DNA from: Pseudomonadales bacterium
Lineage (GTDB): Bacteria; Pseudomonadota; Gammaproteobacteria; Pseudomonadales; Pseudohongiellaceae
Length of the DNA: 64,000 bases
NCBI GenBank assembly: GCA_012103535.1
Contig: WLWQ01000003.1
Span: forward strand, 124,001-188,000
Direction: 5' to 3'
Part shown: one piece after another, positions 26,624-35,924 of the stretch
How positions within the stretch are numbered: the first letter of the stretch is position 1
Layout of the letters: each line of letters opens with the position of its first letter
Position numbers and translations under genes: made by a program
Notes under the pieces: generated by a model
What the model was told of the DNA's origin: nothing
Databases searched by the model: none
The model's input: only the letters and a program-made list of their open reading frames with translations

Positions 26624-28630
26624 TTATTGAGGCATGGTGCCTGGAAGTACTTCGAATCCAGGATTAAATACCGTAAGCACTGCTGCTAAAGACAAGAGTA
26701 CCGATGCATCTCCTTCAATCGAACCAATGCCGTTTTGTAATTGTTCTGGCAGGGTGGCCTGACCCATGATTACCGTATCCAGGTCGGTGCGATTGATGGT
26801 GATAGTGGCATCGGCATTTTCAGCTGCATAGCCTACTATATTACTCAATGTACCAGAGCTCATCTCGATCACGAAAGATTGATCGGTATCGGGAGTGACA
26901 AAATTAATCGTGTAGTCGTTACCATCGGCTAGGCTACTGTCGACACGCGTAGCAACTGCATCCCACCATTGGGCAGTAGTCATTGCGCGGGCCATGCTTG
27001 GGCTAGTACCGCGGGGTGCAGCAATAGTCTGCATGCCATTGCGTAATTCCTGGGCAGAGGCAAGAAAGACATTGCGCATACTGGCAGACTCGTATTGATA
27101 GCCCAGCTGTTCGAATACATCAGCCAATAAATCTTTACCCTGTTGGTTATCCGGTTCGGCATAAACAAGTTTATTCAGAATCTCCATGGCTAAGCGATAC
27201 TCGCCACTAGCGTGCAATTCTTCCGCTTTGACAATGATTGCTTCGGAGCCACCCATCATCTCCACATACAACGGTGAACTATCAGTCGGTGACAAGGGAG
27301 CAAGCGTTGCCGGATTACCATCCCAGTAGCCGAGATAGCGATTTAATACGGCACGAGAATTGTGAAATTCCGATCCGTGGTACTGACGCACATTCCATTG
27401 TTGTTGCAGACTTTCCGGAACTAGGTATTCGTTATGAACTTCATTGATAGTTACACCCTGGTTCGCCAAAAATAAAACCTGGTTGTTTAAATTGGCATAA
27501 GCATCGCGCTGTGCGCGCATCACTTCTTGAATACGTTCGTTTCCCCAGCGCGGCCAGTTATGGGAAGAAACTAAGACTTCTGCTTCACGACCGAAGCGAT
27601 AAAGCGCTTCGTTAATTTGTTTCGACCAGCTTAAGGCATCACGTACCAACGCGCCGCGTAAGGTATAAACGTTATGTACTGTTGCCGTAATATTTTCTGC
27701 TGCCCAGAATACTTTTTGTTCGGGAAACCAGGTGTTCATTTCAGCAGGTGCTTCAGTACCCGGAGTATTTTGAAACACAAACGTTACGCCATCGATAGTA
27801 TGTTCTTCAAAGTCGTCTTCGATAACTAAAGTCGGTGCGATTAATCCAGTACTTCCTGCGGCTAAGCCTTTACCGATAGCAGAATCAACCTGACCGAACG
27901 GAGAAGAAGGAACATTGCGACCGTACTGCAATCCGGCACGTCGCGACATGGCATTTCCGGCATAGACATTCTCCGCGATAGCTTCATGCATGAATCCTGA
28001 TGGTGCAATAATCTCAACCTCGCCTGCGGCCACTTCTTCTTCGCTTACTACACCGCGCACACCACCGAAATGGTCAACATGGGAATGAGAATAAACAACT
28101 GCCATTACCGGAAGTTCCCCGAGCTGTTCATTGGCAAGTGTTAATGCGGCGTTTGCAGTTTGTTCGGCAAGTAATACATCGAAAATTATCCAGCCAGAAT
28201 CTCCCCGCACCAGGGTCATGTTCGCCAGATCGAATCCCCGCACCTGATACATGAATTCTGGTATGACTTCATACAAGCCATAGTTCATATTGAGGGTGGC
28301 CTGTCTTTGTAAAGAAGGGTGAATACTGTCGTAGTCCTCACCATTCAGGAGAAAATCATAACGGGTCATATCCCAGACTACTCTGCCGTTTGCTGCAGTG
28401 ATTTGACGGTAATCAGGCTCAGCAATAAATCCACGCTGTGACTCGGTAAAATCCCTATCGTCTTCGAATGGAAGCGATATTCTTAGTTGTTGTTGAAGTT
28501 GTGCGGTGTATTCACTTGCCATGCTCCCCTTCTGGTTGAAATGGTCCTGTGCTTGTATTGCGGTCGCAGAAAACAGCAGAAATGACAGAAGCGCGGCTCG
28601 AGCAGCCACAAAATGACGCAGATAATTCAT
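26624..28630 (-). CDS. alkyl sulfatase (metallo-beta-lactamase fold, SdsA1/YjcS-like)
   Basis: 668 residues, full length for linear/primary alkylsulfatases that hydrolyse sulfate esters such as dodecyl sulfate. A signal peptide (about 1-27, ending IQAQ) directs export. The zinc site HSHVDHFGG lies near residue 180, with further ligands in AENITATVHN and SSHNWPRWG. A dimerisation domain (about 400-530) and a C-terminal SCP2-like lipid-binding domain (about 545-665) complete the layout. It releases sulfate from surfactants or natural sulfate esters. Confidence 0.94.
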   Translation of the reverse strand: MNYLRHFVAARAALLSFLLFSATAIQAQDHFNQKGSMASEYTAQLQQQLRISLPFEDDRDFTESQRGFIAEPDYRQITAANGRVVWDMTRYDFLLNGEDYDSIHPSLQRQATLNMNYGLYEVIPEFMYQVRGFDLANMTLVRGDSGWIIFDVLLAEQTANAALTLANEQLGELPVMAVVYSHSHVDHFGGVRGVVSEEEVAAGEVEIIAPSGFMHEAIAENVYAGNAMSRRAGLQYGRNVPSSPFGQVDSAIGKGLAAGSTGLIAPTLVIEDDFEEHTIDGVTFVFQNTPGTEAPAEMNTWFPEQKVFWAAENITATVHNVYTLRGALVRDALSWSKQINEALYRFGREAEVLVSSHNWPRWGNERIQEVMRAQRDAYANLNNQVLFLANQGVTINEVHNEYLVPESLQQQWNVRQYHGSEFHNSRAVLNRYLGYWDGNPATLAPLSPTDSSPLYVEMMGGSEAIIVKAEELHASGEYRLAMEILNKLVYAEPDNQQGKDLLADVFEQLGYQYESASMRNVFLASAQELRNGMQTIAAPRGTSPSMARAMTTAQWWDAVATRVDSSLADGNDYTINFVTPDTDQSFVIEMSSGTLSNIVGYAAENADATITINRTDLDTVIMGQATLPEQLQNGIGSIEGDASVLLSLAAVLTVFNPGFEVLPGTMPQ

Positions 28631-28940
28631 GATTCCCTCTTCTAAGGCGATTAATGCAGTTTCGGATTATAACCGGAGAGAAACAGGCCTGAATCGGCAC
28701 TTTATCCGCGGCATTGGTGAAAAGGGCTATTTACTAATTTTTACGACCTTTTTGGGAAATTGACCAATCGTAAGGTATTGTTTTAACTGGATAAAAATGA
28801 TGGCACGGATTTGGCTTAGAAAGGATGAGCAGAAATTGCAACTCGATGGTAACCGAATTGAATTTGAAGCGTCTTATTTACTATTGAGGAATGCCGCCAA
28901 CAACCGCCGTTCATAAATGAGAGTTTGAGGATATAACGCA
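28631..28940. other. divergent intergenic region
   Basis: 310 bases between the alkylsulfatase and ABC transporter genes. It must hold both promoters. I see no ORF, strong hairpin or recognisable -10/-35 pair. GAGG at 28926-28929 is the only Shine-Dalgarno-like element, 12 bases before the GTG start. Confidence 0.6.
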
Positions 28941-29678
28941 GTGATCAAATTACAGAATCTAAGCAAGGTCTACCGCACAGCCTATATGGAGACTACCGCG
29001 CTTGATGCAATTAATTTAACAATCAATAAAGGTGAGTTCGTTGCCGTAATGGGACCATCAGGCTGTGGAAAATCCACATTGCTGAACGTGGTCGGCATGA
29101 TCGATGAACCTTCCAGTGGAGAATATTTTTTCGACGGCGAAGAAGTAGGTCACCGCTCTGAAAACGATCTGGTTGATATACGCAAAGCCAATATTGGTTT
29201 TATCTTTCAGAACTTCAATCTAATCGATGATCTCAATGTCGAAGAGAATGTCGATCTTCCGCTGCTTTATCTCGGAATTCCTAAAAAGGAACGACGCAAG
29301 AAAGTAGCCGATGCCTTGGCGCTGGTGGGACTAGAAAATCGTGCGAAACACAAACCCCAAGAGCTATCCGGTGGTCAACAACAACGTGTGGCAGTAGCAC
29401 GTTCCGTTGTTGGCGATCCAAAACTAATTCTTGCGGATGAGCCAACAGGAAATCTGGACACCAAGAACGGTGACGAGGTCATGAGCATGTTGGCCAAACT
29501 GAAAGAAAGAGGAGCTACTATCTTGATGGTAACTCACTCACCTGAGCATGGTGCCAGGGCAGATAGAATTATTGAAATGCTCGATGGTGAGGTAGTCGGT
29601 GGAGATCCAGGAGCAAAGCTCTCTGTGGTTGCCGACAATACCGAACAAGATTCAGTGCAATCCAACACATCGGATTAA
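28941..29678 (+). CDS. ABC transporter ATP-binding protein (MacB/LolD type)
   Basis: 245 residues with Walker A GPSGCGKST, Q-loop FQNFNLI, signature LSGGQQQR, Walker B LILADEPT and the switch His in VTHSPEHG. It belongs to the MacB/LolD clade that powers mechanotransmission transporters, not substrate pores. The start is GTG. The permease follows after nine bases. Confidence 0.95.
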   Translation: MIKLQNLSKVYRTAYMETTALDAINLTINKGEFVAVMGPSGCGKSTLLNVVGMIDEPSSGEYFFDGEEVGHRSENDLVDIRKANIGFIFQNFNLIDDLNVEENVDLPLLYLGIPKKERRKKVADALALVGLENRAKHKPQELSGGQQQRVAVARSVVGDPKLILADEPTGNLDTKNGDEVMSMLAKLKERGATILMVTHSPEHGARADRIIEMLDGEVVGGDPGAKLSVVADNTEQDSVQSNTSD

Positions 29679-29687
29679 GGACGCACT

Positions 29688-32186
29688 ATGATTGCACACT
29701 ACACAAAAATGGCACTGAAAGCGCTGATGCGATTCAAGATGCATTCAGTAATCAGCCTCACAAGTCTTACTATAGGATTTGGCTGTTTTCTATCAGCGAT
29801 ACTGTTGTCGAACTATGCCGATAGTTTTGATCGCGGCTTCGAGAATTCCGACAACATATACAATCTTATGATTCGCTCTGTCGGCGATAGCCCTCTACCG
29901 GACCGCTTTCCTATTGTTAACGAACCGGCAGCTCGATATTTACGCACTGCATTTCCCGATGTGCCAAATATTGTCCGGGCCAGCAGTGGCTTTCCTCAAG
30001 CAATAAACTATAACGGCCAGTCATCCACTCTCGACACTAAATATATTGAGCCGCGATTTTTTGACATCTTCCCCCTGGAAACAATTTATGGATTGGAATC
30101 CGGCGAAGACTTACCGCCAAATTCAGCGTTACTCACGGAAGAAGGCGCCAGGCTCATATTTGGACATACTGGTGTCGTTGGTGAAAGGTTCATCGTGGAA
30201 AATGAACACGATGTGGTTGTGGCAGCCGTGGCCAAGCAACCGGAATTCCCCTCACACTTATCCTCTGGCGTAGCATTTTTTAACACCGACCTGTATTTAC
30301 CAATAGAGATGCCTGATGAGTTGATACGTCAGAGTATCGCCGAGAACGGGGGAGATCCAAATCAAGATCGCTGGGGAAATCAATCTGACTTCGTCTATAT
30401 CGAATTCCCTGAAGACTACAATTTGGACGTCGCTGATTTCAATCTACAGCTCGATGAATTTGTGCAAAACACAATGCCCGAAGAGCGAGCGGCCATTCAG
30501 TCTTTTGATCTGCTGCCTGTAAACGAATTGGTTCCAACCCAGCTGGCTTTTGTCACCGGTGGTTTTGATTTGCCCGATATTCTGATTGTTGCGGGCGCAT
30601 TAGTGCTGCTAATCGGTTGTTTGAATTATTCCAACCTGGTAATCGCACAGTTATCTCTCCGCAGCCAGGAAGTTGGTGTACAGAAGATTCTTGGAGCAAA
30701 ACGCTTTGGCTTGTTTGTACAGTATTGCTATGAAACCTTTTTGTTCCTATTAATAGCGCTTGTTACAACCTTGGCAATTCTGGCTATTGTGCTGGCTCAA
30801 CTGCAGTCGGCAAATATTGTCGGTATTAGTCCGCTACTGCTGTTCTCCCCTTCGCTGTTGGGAACAGTTTTTATAGTAATGGCGATAATCGTAGCAATCT
30901 CCGGTGGCTATCCCGCAATGCGAACTGCATTAGTCCCGCTGATCACCATGATGCGACCGAAAGGATCCAGCGGATATTCTGCACGCATGCGTAATCTTAT
31001 GGTGGGAATACAGTTCTTTATTTCTGGAACTCTTATGATTCTGGCAACAGTGATGTTTATGCAGAATCAGGCTATGACTCAACAACTCGATGGCGGTCTG
31101 TTAGACCCGAAGATTGCAATCAATGTGCCCGCAGATACCTTTGAAGTCGACCCAGAATTACTCGCTACCGAACTAAAACGAGATCCATCCGTTCTGTCGG
31201 TTACCCAAGTTGATATCCTGCCATGGTCAATCAGTAATTCATCTTCGACTTTTACCCGCGATCGTGACCTGAATAGCTTCGAAGCAGAGCTTGCAAGACA
31301 TTCTGTTGGTTTTGAGTATGTGGAAACCATGTCGCAACCACTTATTACTGGACGTGATTTTTCTCGGGAAAGGAGTAGCGACTTGCTGCCGAATTCCGGC
31401 GAATTGTCCTCGGCCAGTGGTCCCTTCAATGTAATTATCGACAACTTAGCAGCCGAATCTCTTGGTTGGGAAAATGCGTCCGAAGCTATCGGCCAATCCT
31501 TCTATCGGCGTTATGGAGCAAATAATAGTCGGGAAGAAATCACTGTAGAACTGGTGGTCATCGGCGCGATGAGCGATCGGAAGTATGAGTTTCTCGATTT
31601 CTCTTCGTTCGGAACAGAGGGGCACATATATATGTTGCAACCTCAAAACGCCCAATATTTGATAGTGAAAGTTGACCGCTCACAACTCAATGCCGGATTG
31701 CAGCATATCGACAACACCTGGAATGAACTCATGCCTGAGGTGCCGCTGAAAAGAGAATTTGTAGACGATTTGTTTTATCAGACATTTGGAATATTTCTCG
31801 GCATCAGCGCCTCAATCGGCGTCCTCTCACTGTTTGGTTTTTTAGTTGCCAGTATTGGTTTGCTAGGAAACGCTACCTTCATCACTAACATCAGACAACG
31901 TGAGGTGGGTATACGAAAAGTGATGGGTGCCAGCAGTAAACGTCTGTTGAGAATGTTATTGCTCGATTTCGCCAAACCTATACTCATAGCAAACGCCTTA
32001 GCATGGCCCCTTGGCTTTTTTATGGGGCAGACTTACACATCATTTTTCGCTGCGCAGGTGAATATAAATTTCCTTCCTTTTCTGGTGAGCCTTGGGCTTT
32101 CAGTAGCCATTGCCTTCGCCGCCGTTTTCTCGCAAAGCATAAAGAGTGCGCGAGTGCGACCTGCCATGGTTTTGCGTTACGAGTAA
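29688..32186 (+). CDS. ABC transporter permease with two FtsX domains (MacB-like)
   Basis: 832 residues: transmembrane helix 1 at about 20-42, a large periplasmic domain (MacB_PCD-like, 45-285), a first FtsX domain (about 290-420), a second transmembrane/periplasmic unit and a C-terminal FtsX domain (about 700-832). The eight-helix duplicated layout is that of exporters related to macrolide or antimicrobial-peptide efflux. GQ-E-V-G-I-R-K-like motifs (EVGVQKILGAK and EVGIRKVMGAS) mark the two coupling regions. The cargo cannot be read from the sequence; no adaptor or TolC-like gene is adjacent. Confidence 0.92.
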   Translation: MIAHYTKMALKALMRFKMHSVISLTSLTIGFGCFLSAILLSNYADSFDRGFENSDNIYNLMIRSVGDSPLPDRFPIVNEPAARYLRTAFPDVPNIVRASSGFPQAINYNGQSSTLDTKYIEPRFFDIFPLETIYGLESGEDLPPNSALLTEEGARLIFGHTGVVGERFIVENEHDVVVAAVAKQPEFPSHLSSGVAFFNTDLYLPIEMPDELIRQSIAENGGDPNQDRWGNQSDFVYIEFPEDYNLDVADFNLQLDEFVQNTMPEERAAIQSFDLLPVNELVPTQLAFVTGGFDLPDILIVAGALVLLIGCLNYSNLVIAQLSLRSQEVGVQKILGAKRFGLFVQYCYETFLFLLIALVTTLAILAIVLAQLQSANIVGISPLLLFSPSLLGTVFIVMAIIVAISGGYPAMRTALVPLITMMRPKGSSGYSARMRNLMVGIQFFISGTLMILATVMFMQNQAMTQQLDGGLLDPKIAINVPADTFEVDPELLATELKRDPSVLSVTQVDILPWSISNSSSTFTRDRDLNSFEAELARHSVGFEYVETMSQPLITGRDFSRERSSDLLPNSGELSSASGPFNVIIDNLAAESLGWENASEAIGQSFYRRYGANNSREEITVELVVIGAMSDRKYEFLDFSSFGTEGHIYMLQPQNAQYLIVKVDRSQLNAGLQHIDNTWNELMPEVPLKREFVDDLFYQTFGIFLGISASIGVLSLFGFLVASIGLLGNATFITNIRQREVGIRKVMGASSKRLLRMLLLDFAKPILIANALAWPLGFFMGQTYTSFFAAQVNINFLPFLVSLGLSVAIAFAAVFSQSIKSARVRPAMVLRYE

Positions 32187-32215
32187 TTTCTAAACTTAAT
32201 TAAATGTGCCCTCTT

Positions 32216-32251
32216 AAGAGGCTCAATCCGAATGGAAGAGCCTCTTTTTTT
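32216..32251 (+). terminator. intrinsic terminator of the ABC transporter operon
   Basis: AAGAGGCTC (32216-32224) / GAGCCTCTT (32238-32246) with a 13-base loop and a run of seven T. Confidence 0.85.
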
Positions 32252-32267
32252 GCAAACTTTTTGGGTT

Positions 32268-32846
32268 TTACAGAGGCTTTTCCATTTTGATGATGACGTT
32301 ATCGTGCCCATTAGCGGCAATTTTTGTTTCGCGATTAACTTCGCTATAGCTACGGGCTAAATAAAGTGGATATCCAGGCACAGTTGAACCTAATTCAATC
32401 ACCTTAAAACCCGCCGCTCTGGCCGATTCTTCGCCCAGATCCAATAAGAGTGTACCAATTCCTTGCCGAGTCCATTCCGGGTGTGTGTACATAGCGCGAA
32501 TACGGGCTGGCTCTGTTGCCGGATCGCTTAAGGAATCATCGCGGCCGCTAGTGTGGTTTCCACCGTAGAGCGTTTTTCGTTTACCCCAACCGCCACAGCC
32601 AACCATGACTGTCTCACCGTCTTTCTGCGCTTCGATAACGAAGTAGGTGCCGTCATCGATAAGCGTTTGATCCACACCCATCGATTCTTTATTTGCTTCG
32701 ATTTCTTCCGGACTAAGAAATTCTTTCATGTTCTCTTCGATGGAGAGCTGCATGAGTTTGATAATGTCGGGGACATCATCTTGAATTGCTATACGGTGAG
32801 TAAGTTTGTTAGGCATGATCGATTGGAGACTAGCTTCCGTGCACAC
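32268..32846 (-). CDS. GNAT-family N-acetyltransferase
   Basis: 192 residues; the core may start at the internal Met of MPNKLTHRIA (32819). The GNAT fold is shown by IAIQDDVPDIIKLM, the strand MYTHPEWTRQGIGTLLLD, whose RQGIGT is the acetyl-CoA-binding R/Q-x-x-G-x-G/A, and FKVIELGSTVPGYPLYLARSY. The central region VMVGCGGWGKRKTLYGG is typical of a frequent family of uncharacterised environmental GNATs. Substrate unknown. Confidence 0.87.
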   Translation of the reverse strand: MCTEASLQSIMPNKLTHRIAIQDDVPDIIKLMQLSIEENMKEFLSPEEIEANKESMGVDQTLIDDGTYFVIEAQKDGETVMVGCGGWGKRKTLYGGNHTSGRDDSLSDPATEPARIRAMYTHPEWTRQGIGTLLLDLGEESARAAGFKVIELGSTVPGYPLYLARSYSEVNRETKIAANGHDNVIIKMEKPL

Positions 32847-32853
32847 TGCGTTA

Positions 32854-33225
32854 TTAGTTCTGACGATACTCGGTAATCAATGCGTTAAACCAGTTAAGCG
32901 CATTTTGATCATCTAGACCTCGGCAGCGAATTATATAAGCTCTGCCGGTGGTAGCACTGGTGCTGGCGAGTTTTACAATGAAATCTTCAGTGCTATTCAC
33001 CAAGTGCGCATTGCGGCGCAATTTAGAGCGGAGGTGACTGCGGGCATCACTACCAACATAAAGACGCTCATTGCGGAAAAAGGAGCAGCCATCTCTCCCT
33101 ACTCTATCGATTAAGTAGTCAATCTCGTCGTCCATTGATTGAGCAATGGCATTTCCCGACAGACCGGCAAAAATCAGTAGAGGGATAAAGAGTAGCGCGA
33201 TAGATTTTCTGTTATTGAGCAGCAT
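32854..33225 (-). CDS. DUF5329-like small secreted protein
   Basis: 123 residues with a signal peptide (about 1-28, ending NAIAQ). The mature sequence DDEIDYLIDRVGRDGCSFFRNERLY and YIIRCRGLDD with two cysteines fits the DUF5329 family of small periplasmic proteins (YfeK-like). Function unknown. Seven bases separate it from the GNAT gene downstream, suggesting co-transcription. Confidence 0.75.
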   Translation of the reverse strand: MLLNNRKSIALLFIPLLIFAGLSGNAIAQSMDDEIDYLIDRVGRDGCSFFRNERLYVGSDARSHLRSKLRRNAHLVNSTEDFIVKLASTSATTGRAYIIRCRGLDDQNALNWFNALITEYRQN

Positions 33226-33253
33226 TGACCTAATCTTTAACTGATAGTAGTTA

Positions 33254-33673
33254 CTATTCTTTCAAGCTATTTAGATGGCGATAAATTACTTCGGCGTTTT
33301 GCATTCGCCAATGGCAGCTTAGTTCACCGGAACTGTTAGCGAACAACTTTTCTGCGTCAAATTTCATCACTAGCTTATTTGAATCCTTGAGCTCCATGCT
33401 GAAATGCTTTACCCCTTCGCTAATTAGTTTATCACAGAGTATTGTAAAAGGAAGAGCAACATAAAAAGTTTGATTAGTAATGATCAAACTACCGGCTTCC
33501 GCTGATTGCCAACCTCGTAACGAAGACTTGCGCTCACCCTTGAAACCTTTGAAGGCTAATGCACAGCTAGTGCCTTCCTCATCAAACAAAATGCCTTCTT
33601 GCGCTAACCTGTTGCGAGTTTCAATCGGAACTTTACGAAGTCCGAATAGTCGATAGAACAGGCTTTTTGCCAT
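33254..33673 (-). CDS. hypothetical protein, last gene of a four-gene small operon
   Basis: 139 residues from the ATG at 33673. The longer frame reaches 33730, but the ATG used here follows the stop of the upstream small gene in the arrangement TAGCATG, which points to translational coupling. The protein is mixed alpha/beta with FRLFGLRKVPIETRNRLAQEG at the N-terminus and resembles small lipid- or PH-like cytoplasmic domains; I do not recognise it. Confidence 0.65.
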   Translation of the reverse strand: MAKSLFYRLFGLRKVPIETRNRLAQEGILFDEEGTSCALAFKGFKGERKSSLRGWQSAEAGSLIITNQTFYVALPFTILCDKLISEGVKHFSMELKDSNKLVMKFDAEKLFANSSGELSCHWRMQNAEVIYRHLNSLKE

Positions 33674-33674
33674 G

Positions 33675-33833
33675 CTATTTTTTCTTCCGAAAAAGATTAA
33701 ACCAGAACAATAATTCGAAAACCGCACCAACCCCGATAAAAAATACTATTCCGCCCATACTGCCGATGGCATAACTTAGTAAAGCCGCAACTAACAAAAA
33801 CAGGATGACTAAACCGCGAGCCCTGAGTGCCAT
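33675..33833 (-). CDS. 52-residue membrane protein, unknown
   Basis: A small gene below usual size cutoffs. ATG at 33833 is preceded by GGGAG nine bases upstream; the stop TAG is at 33675-33677, one base before the next ATG. The product is two hydrophobic stretches (LVILFLLVAALLSYAIG and GIVFFIGVGAVFELLFWF) ending in FRKKK, a two-helix membrane hairpin with a basic tail. Strong ribosome site, hydrophobicity and coupling to the next gene support it. Confidence 0.7.
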   Translation of the reverse strand: MALRARGLVILFLLVAALLSYAIGSMGGIVFFIGVGAVFELLFWFNLFRKKK

Positions 33834-33888
33834 GAGTTTTTCTCCCTAACTATGAATGTGGACTTTCTACCGTGATTGGGCGCGTAGA

Positions 33889-34134
33889 TCAACCATAAGA
33901 CGCAGATCCATCGGAATTTCGAGTGCCGCCCACCAACCTGGATAAAATAATCTGAAATTCTTCTTCTCCGATATCGATGTGTTCCACAACTCGGCCATAG
34001 AGAGTAATTGTTGGCACACCGCGATTGCCAAATTCTTCCTGTGCCTGTTTTAAGCAAAAGAGAATAATGCGCTCTTTCTTATTCAGGCCATCCCGCACAT
34101 CGGGAATATTTTCGTAGGGATCATTAGAAGTCAC
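33889..34134 (-). CDS. 81-residue hypothetical cytoplasmic protein
   Basis: GTG start three bases after the stop of the upstream gene. The product is helical and acidic-basic mixed (NKKERIILFCLKQAQEEFGNRG, key part) and ends with LVGGTRNSDGSASYG. An overlapping ORF in another frame (33809-34057) has atypical composition and is discarded. No family recognised. Confidence 0.65.
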   Translation of the reverse strand: MTSNDPYENIPDVRDGLNKKERIILFCLKQAQEEFGNRGVPTITLYGRVVEHIDIGEEEFQIILSRLVGGTRNSDGSASYG

Positions 34135-34137
34135 TAT

Positions 34138-34488
34138 TTAGCTATTACCTTCTGCGGAAGTAAGCTTTCTTTCATGTTCTCTAATTTGCTCTTGTGTGTT
34201 CACGGCGAGCAAATTATAACCTTGTTTCTCATAGGACATGATCAGTTGAGTTTCAATATCTCTCGCTTGCCGGAGTAATTCATTTCTGCGTTCTTCATCG
34301 GTCTGCCTATAGGCATTCGAAATAAGCAACTTTATATCGTCTAATAGATGAGATTCGTATGCCTTACCGAAATTTGTTTTTCCATCTCCGGCCGACTCTT
34401 CAGTCCGTCCTTCAACAGTTTCATTATTTTTTGGTTCCTTTAACCATTTAGTGATATTCCATTCGGCCAGTAAATCGAAGATGTTCAT
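34138..34488 (-). CDS. 116-residue hypothetical protein, first gene of the small operon
   Basis: Charged, mostly helical protein with two likely coiled-coil stretches in the second half (TDEERRNELLRQARDIETQL and TQEQIREHERKLTSAE). There is no signal or membrane segment. It opens a compact four-gene operon running to 33254. Function unknown. Confidence 0.65.
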   Translation of the reverse strand: MNIFDLLAEWNITKWLKEPKNNETVEGRTEESAGDGKTNFGKAYESHLLDDIKLLISNAYRQTDEERRNELLRQARDIETQLIMSYEKQGYNLLAVNTQEQIREHERKLTSAEGNS

Positions 34489-34587
34489 ACAATTTTATCT
34501 TTCGGAAGTTGGCTAGTGCCACAACGCTACTAAAAATAATTTCCATTACCATTATCAAGCTTGATGTCGTGCAGTTGTGTCTTATAG

Positions 34588-34604
34588 ATTACAAATCTTG
34601 TAAT
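34588..34604. promoter_or_regulatory. possible operator upstream of the four-gene hypothetical operon
   Basis: Perfect 7-base inverted repeat ATTACAA / TTGTAAT around ATC, 100 bases upstream of the operon's first ATG, in an AT-rich region without genes. Confidence 0.3.
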
Positions 34605-34649
34605 TGAAAATTAGCTGACATCGTTTTTTTTCTGCTTTTTGTTCCCGTA

Positions 34650-34805
34650 CTAAATAACAGCTGCATTTAGTAAAAATCCAACTCCCGCTAAAATAAATAA
34701 TCTAAATTCAGCATTGGTAAATCCAATCGCAGTAAATGCCAACCCCAATGCTAGGAAAAGAATTACCTCTCGCTTTTTTCGAGAAATATTGGAATCAGTT
34801 GTCAT
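34650..34805 (-). CDS. 51-residue membrane protein coupled to a PH-domain gene
   Basis: ATG at 34805 lies inside the last codons of the PH-domain gene (11-base overlap) with CGGAG at a good distance upstream; stop TAG at 34650-34652. The product has a short polar basic N-terminus (SRKKRE) and two hydrophobic segments (VILFLALGLAFTAIGF and LFILAGVGFLLNAAVI). Overlap and ribosome site make it a credible gene. Confidence 0.65.
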   Translation of the reverse strand: MTTDSNISRKKREVILFLALGLAFTAIGFTNAEFRLFILAGVGFLLNAAVI

Positions 34806-35223
34806 GGTTGCTCCGTCGAAATTCTAAATCCTGTAAAAATTCATTTTTTAGTTTTGGCGAAACTACTATCCATCGGCCGCTGCCATATTCAATGCGTAGT
34901 CTATCAATAGAAAGTGCAGGACCGGACAATGGACTTGCAGTTGGAGTAACACTTTCGATATCTTTAACAAGCACCTTCCATCTGAAAGGCCCGCAGCGCA
35001 CCAGTAAGGTCGTATTGCCTAGTGAATAGTTAGTGTTCATCAGCAGCCAGAAAGGAAGTACTGAGCCAATAAATAAAATTGGTAATGCAATTAGAACGAT
35101 CGTAATTGATCCTTCCTGGAGCGCTATATAAAACATTATCAGGCAAGATATTATCGATACGGTTAATACGGCTCCGAACCAAAAATCGATTTTTGAGTTA
35201 TAACTTTGTTCCATTCGGTCCAC
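34795..35223 (-). CDS. bacterial PH-domain membrane protein
   Basis: 142 residues with two transmembrane helices near the N-terminus (about 15-35 and 40-62) and a C-terminal bacterial pleckstrin-homology-like domain (about 65-135), shown by YSLGNTTLLVRCGPFRWKVLVKDIESV-type strands and RLRIEYGSGRWIVVSP. This domain layout is common in the YdbT/DUF304-like group. Function unknown; coupled to the small membrane gene downstream. Confidence 0.75.
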   Translation of the reverse strand: MDRMEQSYNSKIDFWFGAVLTVSIISCLIMFYIALQEGSITIVLIALPILFIGSVLPFWLLMNTNYSLGNTTLLVRCGPFRWKVLVKDIESVTPTASPLSGPALSIDRLRIEYGSGRWIVVSPKLKNEFLQDLEFRRSNHDN

Positions 35224-35259
35224 TAATTTAGTGCAAGCTGTGTCAAAATTTTAAAGCAG

Positions 35260-35871
35260 CTAGAGAATTTTAACCATTCGATAAAACTTTAGCCCGGGCA
35301 ATGGTATTCGCTTGGGCCACTGCGATTCAATAGTCATGCCACGGCGCTTGTAAAACTCCAATGCCAGTCCATTTCCGCTAGAAACATCAAGTGAAATTCG
35401 AGTCGATCCGCTTAAGCGCGCTTGCTCTTCAAACGCATCCATAAGCACGGAGCCCACACCCCCGCCCCGCACCGACTTATCCACCGCGATAAATTGCAGA
35501 TAGAAGTCTCCGTCGGGCATATTGTCGGTTATTCGCATTAGCGGTGCGAACAATATGCTTACAATTTTCATTCTAATATTTCGACGACCAGCCGCCCTTT
35601 TTAACGGTTCTTTTGAAGCCTCACGATGCTGCTCGGCAGTATATCCAAGATACATTCCAACGATAGTGTCGTCCTGGGATACGAAAGTTACGTGTTGATA
35701 AGACAACTCATGTTCAGGTCGGACAAAAGCCTCAGCAATTATTTGTTCAGCGCGCGGCCCCAGCATAAAGCTAAAAAACCCTTCCGACGCTATGTCGACG
35801 TATTTTGCAAAGGCCAGACCATCATCTAAGTTGGGATTCGCTTGCCTGAGATTTGTTGCCTGTTGATTCAC
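35260..35871 (-). CDS. GNAT-family N-acetyltransferase
   Basis: 203 residues. The acetyl-CoA-binding strand-turn-helix is FIAVDKSVRGGGVGSVLMDAF, with RGGGVG as the pyrophosphate loop; LDVSSGNGLALEFYKRRGM is the typical C-terminal half. The first 60 residues (AFAKYVDIASEGFFSFMLG) match a subgroup of unassigned acetyltransferases. Substrate unknown. Confidence 0.85.
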   Translation of the reverse strand: MNQQATNLRQANPNLDDGLAFAKYVDIASEGFFSFMLGPRAEQIIAEAFVRPEHELSYQHVTFVSQDDTIVGMYLGYTAEQHREASKEPLKRAAGRRNIRMKIVSILFAPLMRITDNMPDGDFYLQFIAVDKSVRGGGVGSVLMDAFEEQARLSGSTRISLDVSSGNGLALEFYKRRGMTIESQWPKRIPLPGLKFYRMVKIL

Positions 35872-35924
35872 TCGACGTTACTCAAATTAACACGAAAAAC
35901 AAAAAGTTCGCTTGCTGTATCCAG

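Noticed and set aside
33809..34057. 82-codon minus-strand ORF overlapping 33889-34134
   Set aside because: Rich in Arg, Trp, Cys and Ser, lacks a ribosome site, and conflicts with a better gene in another frame.
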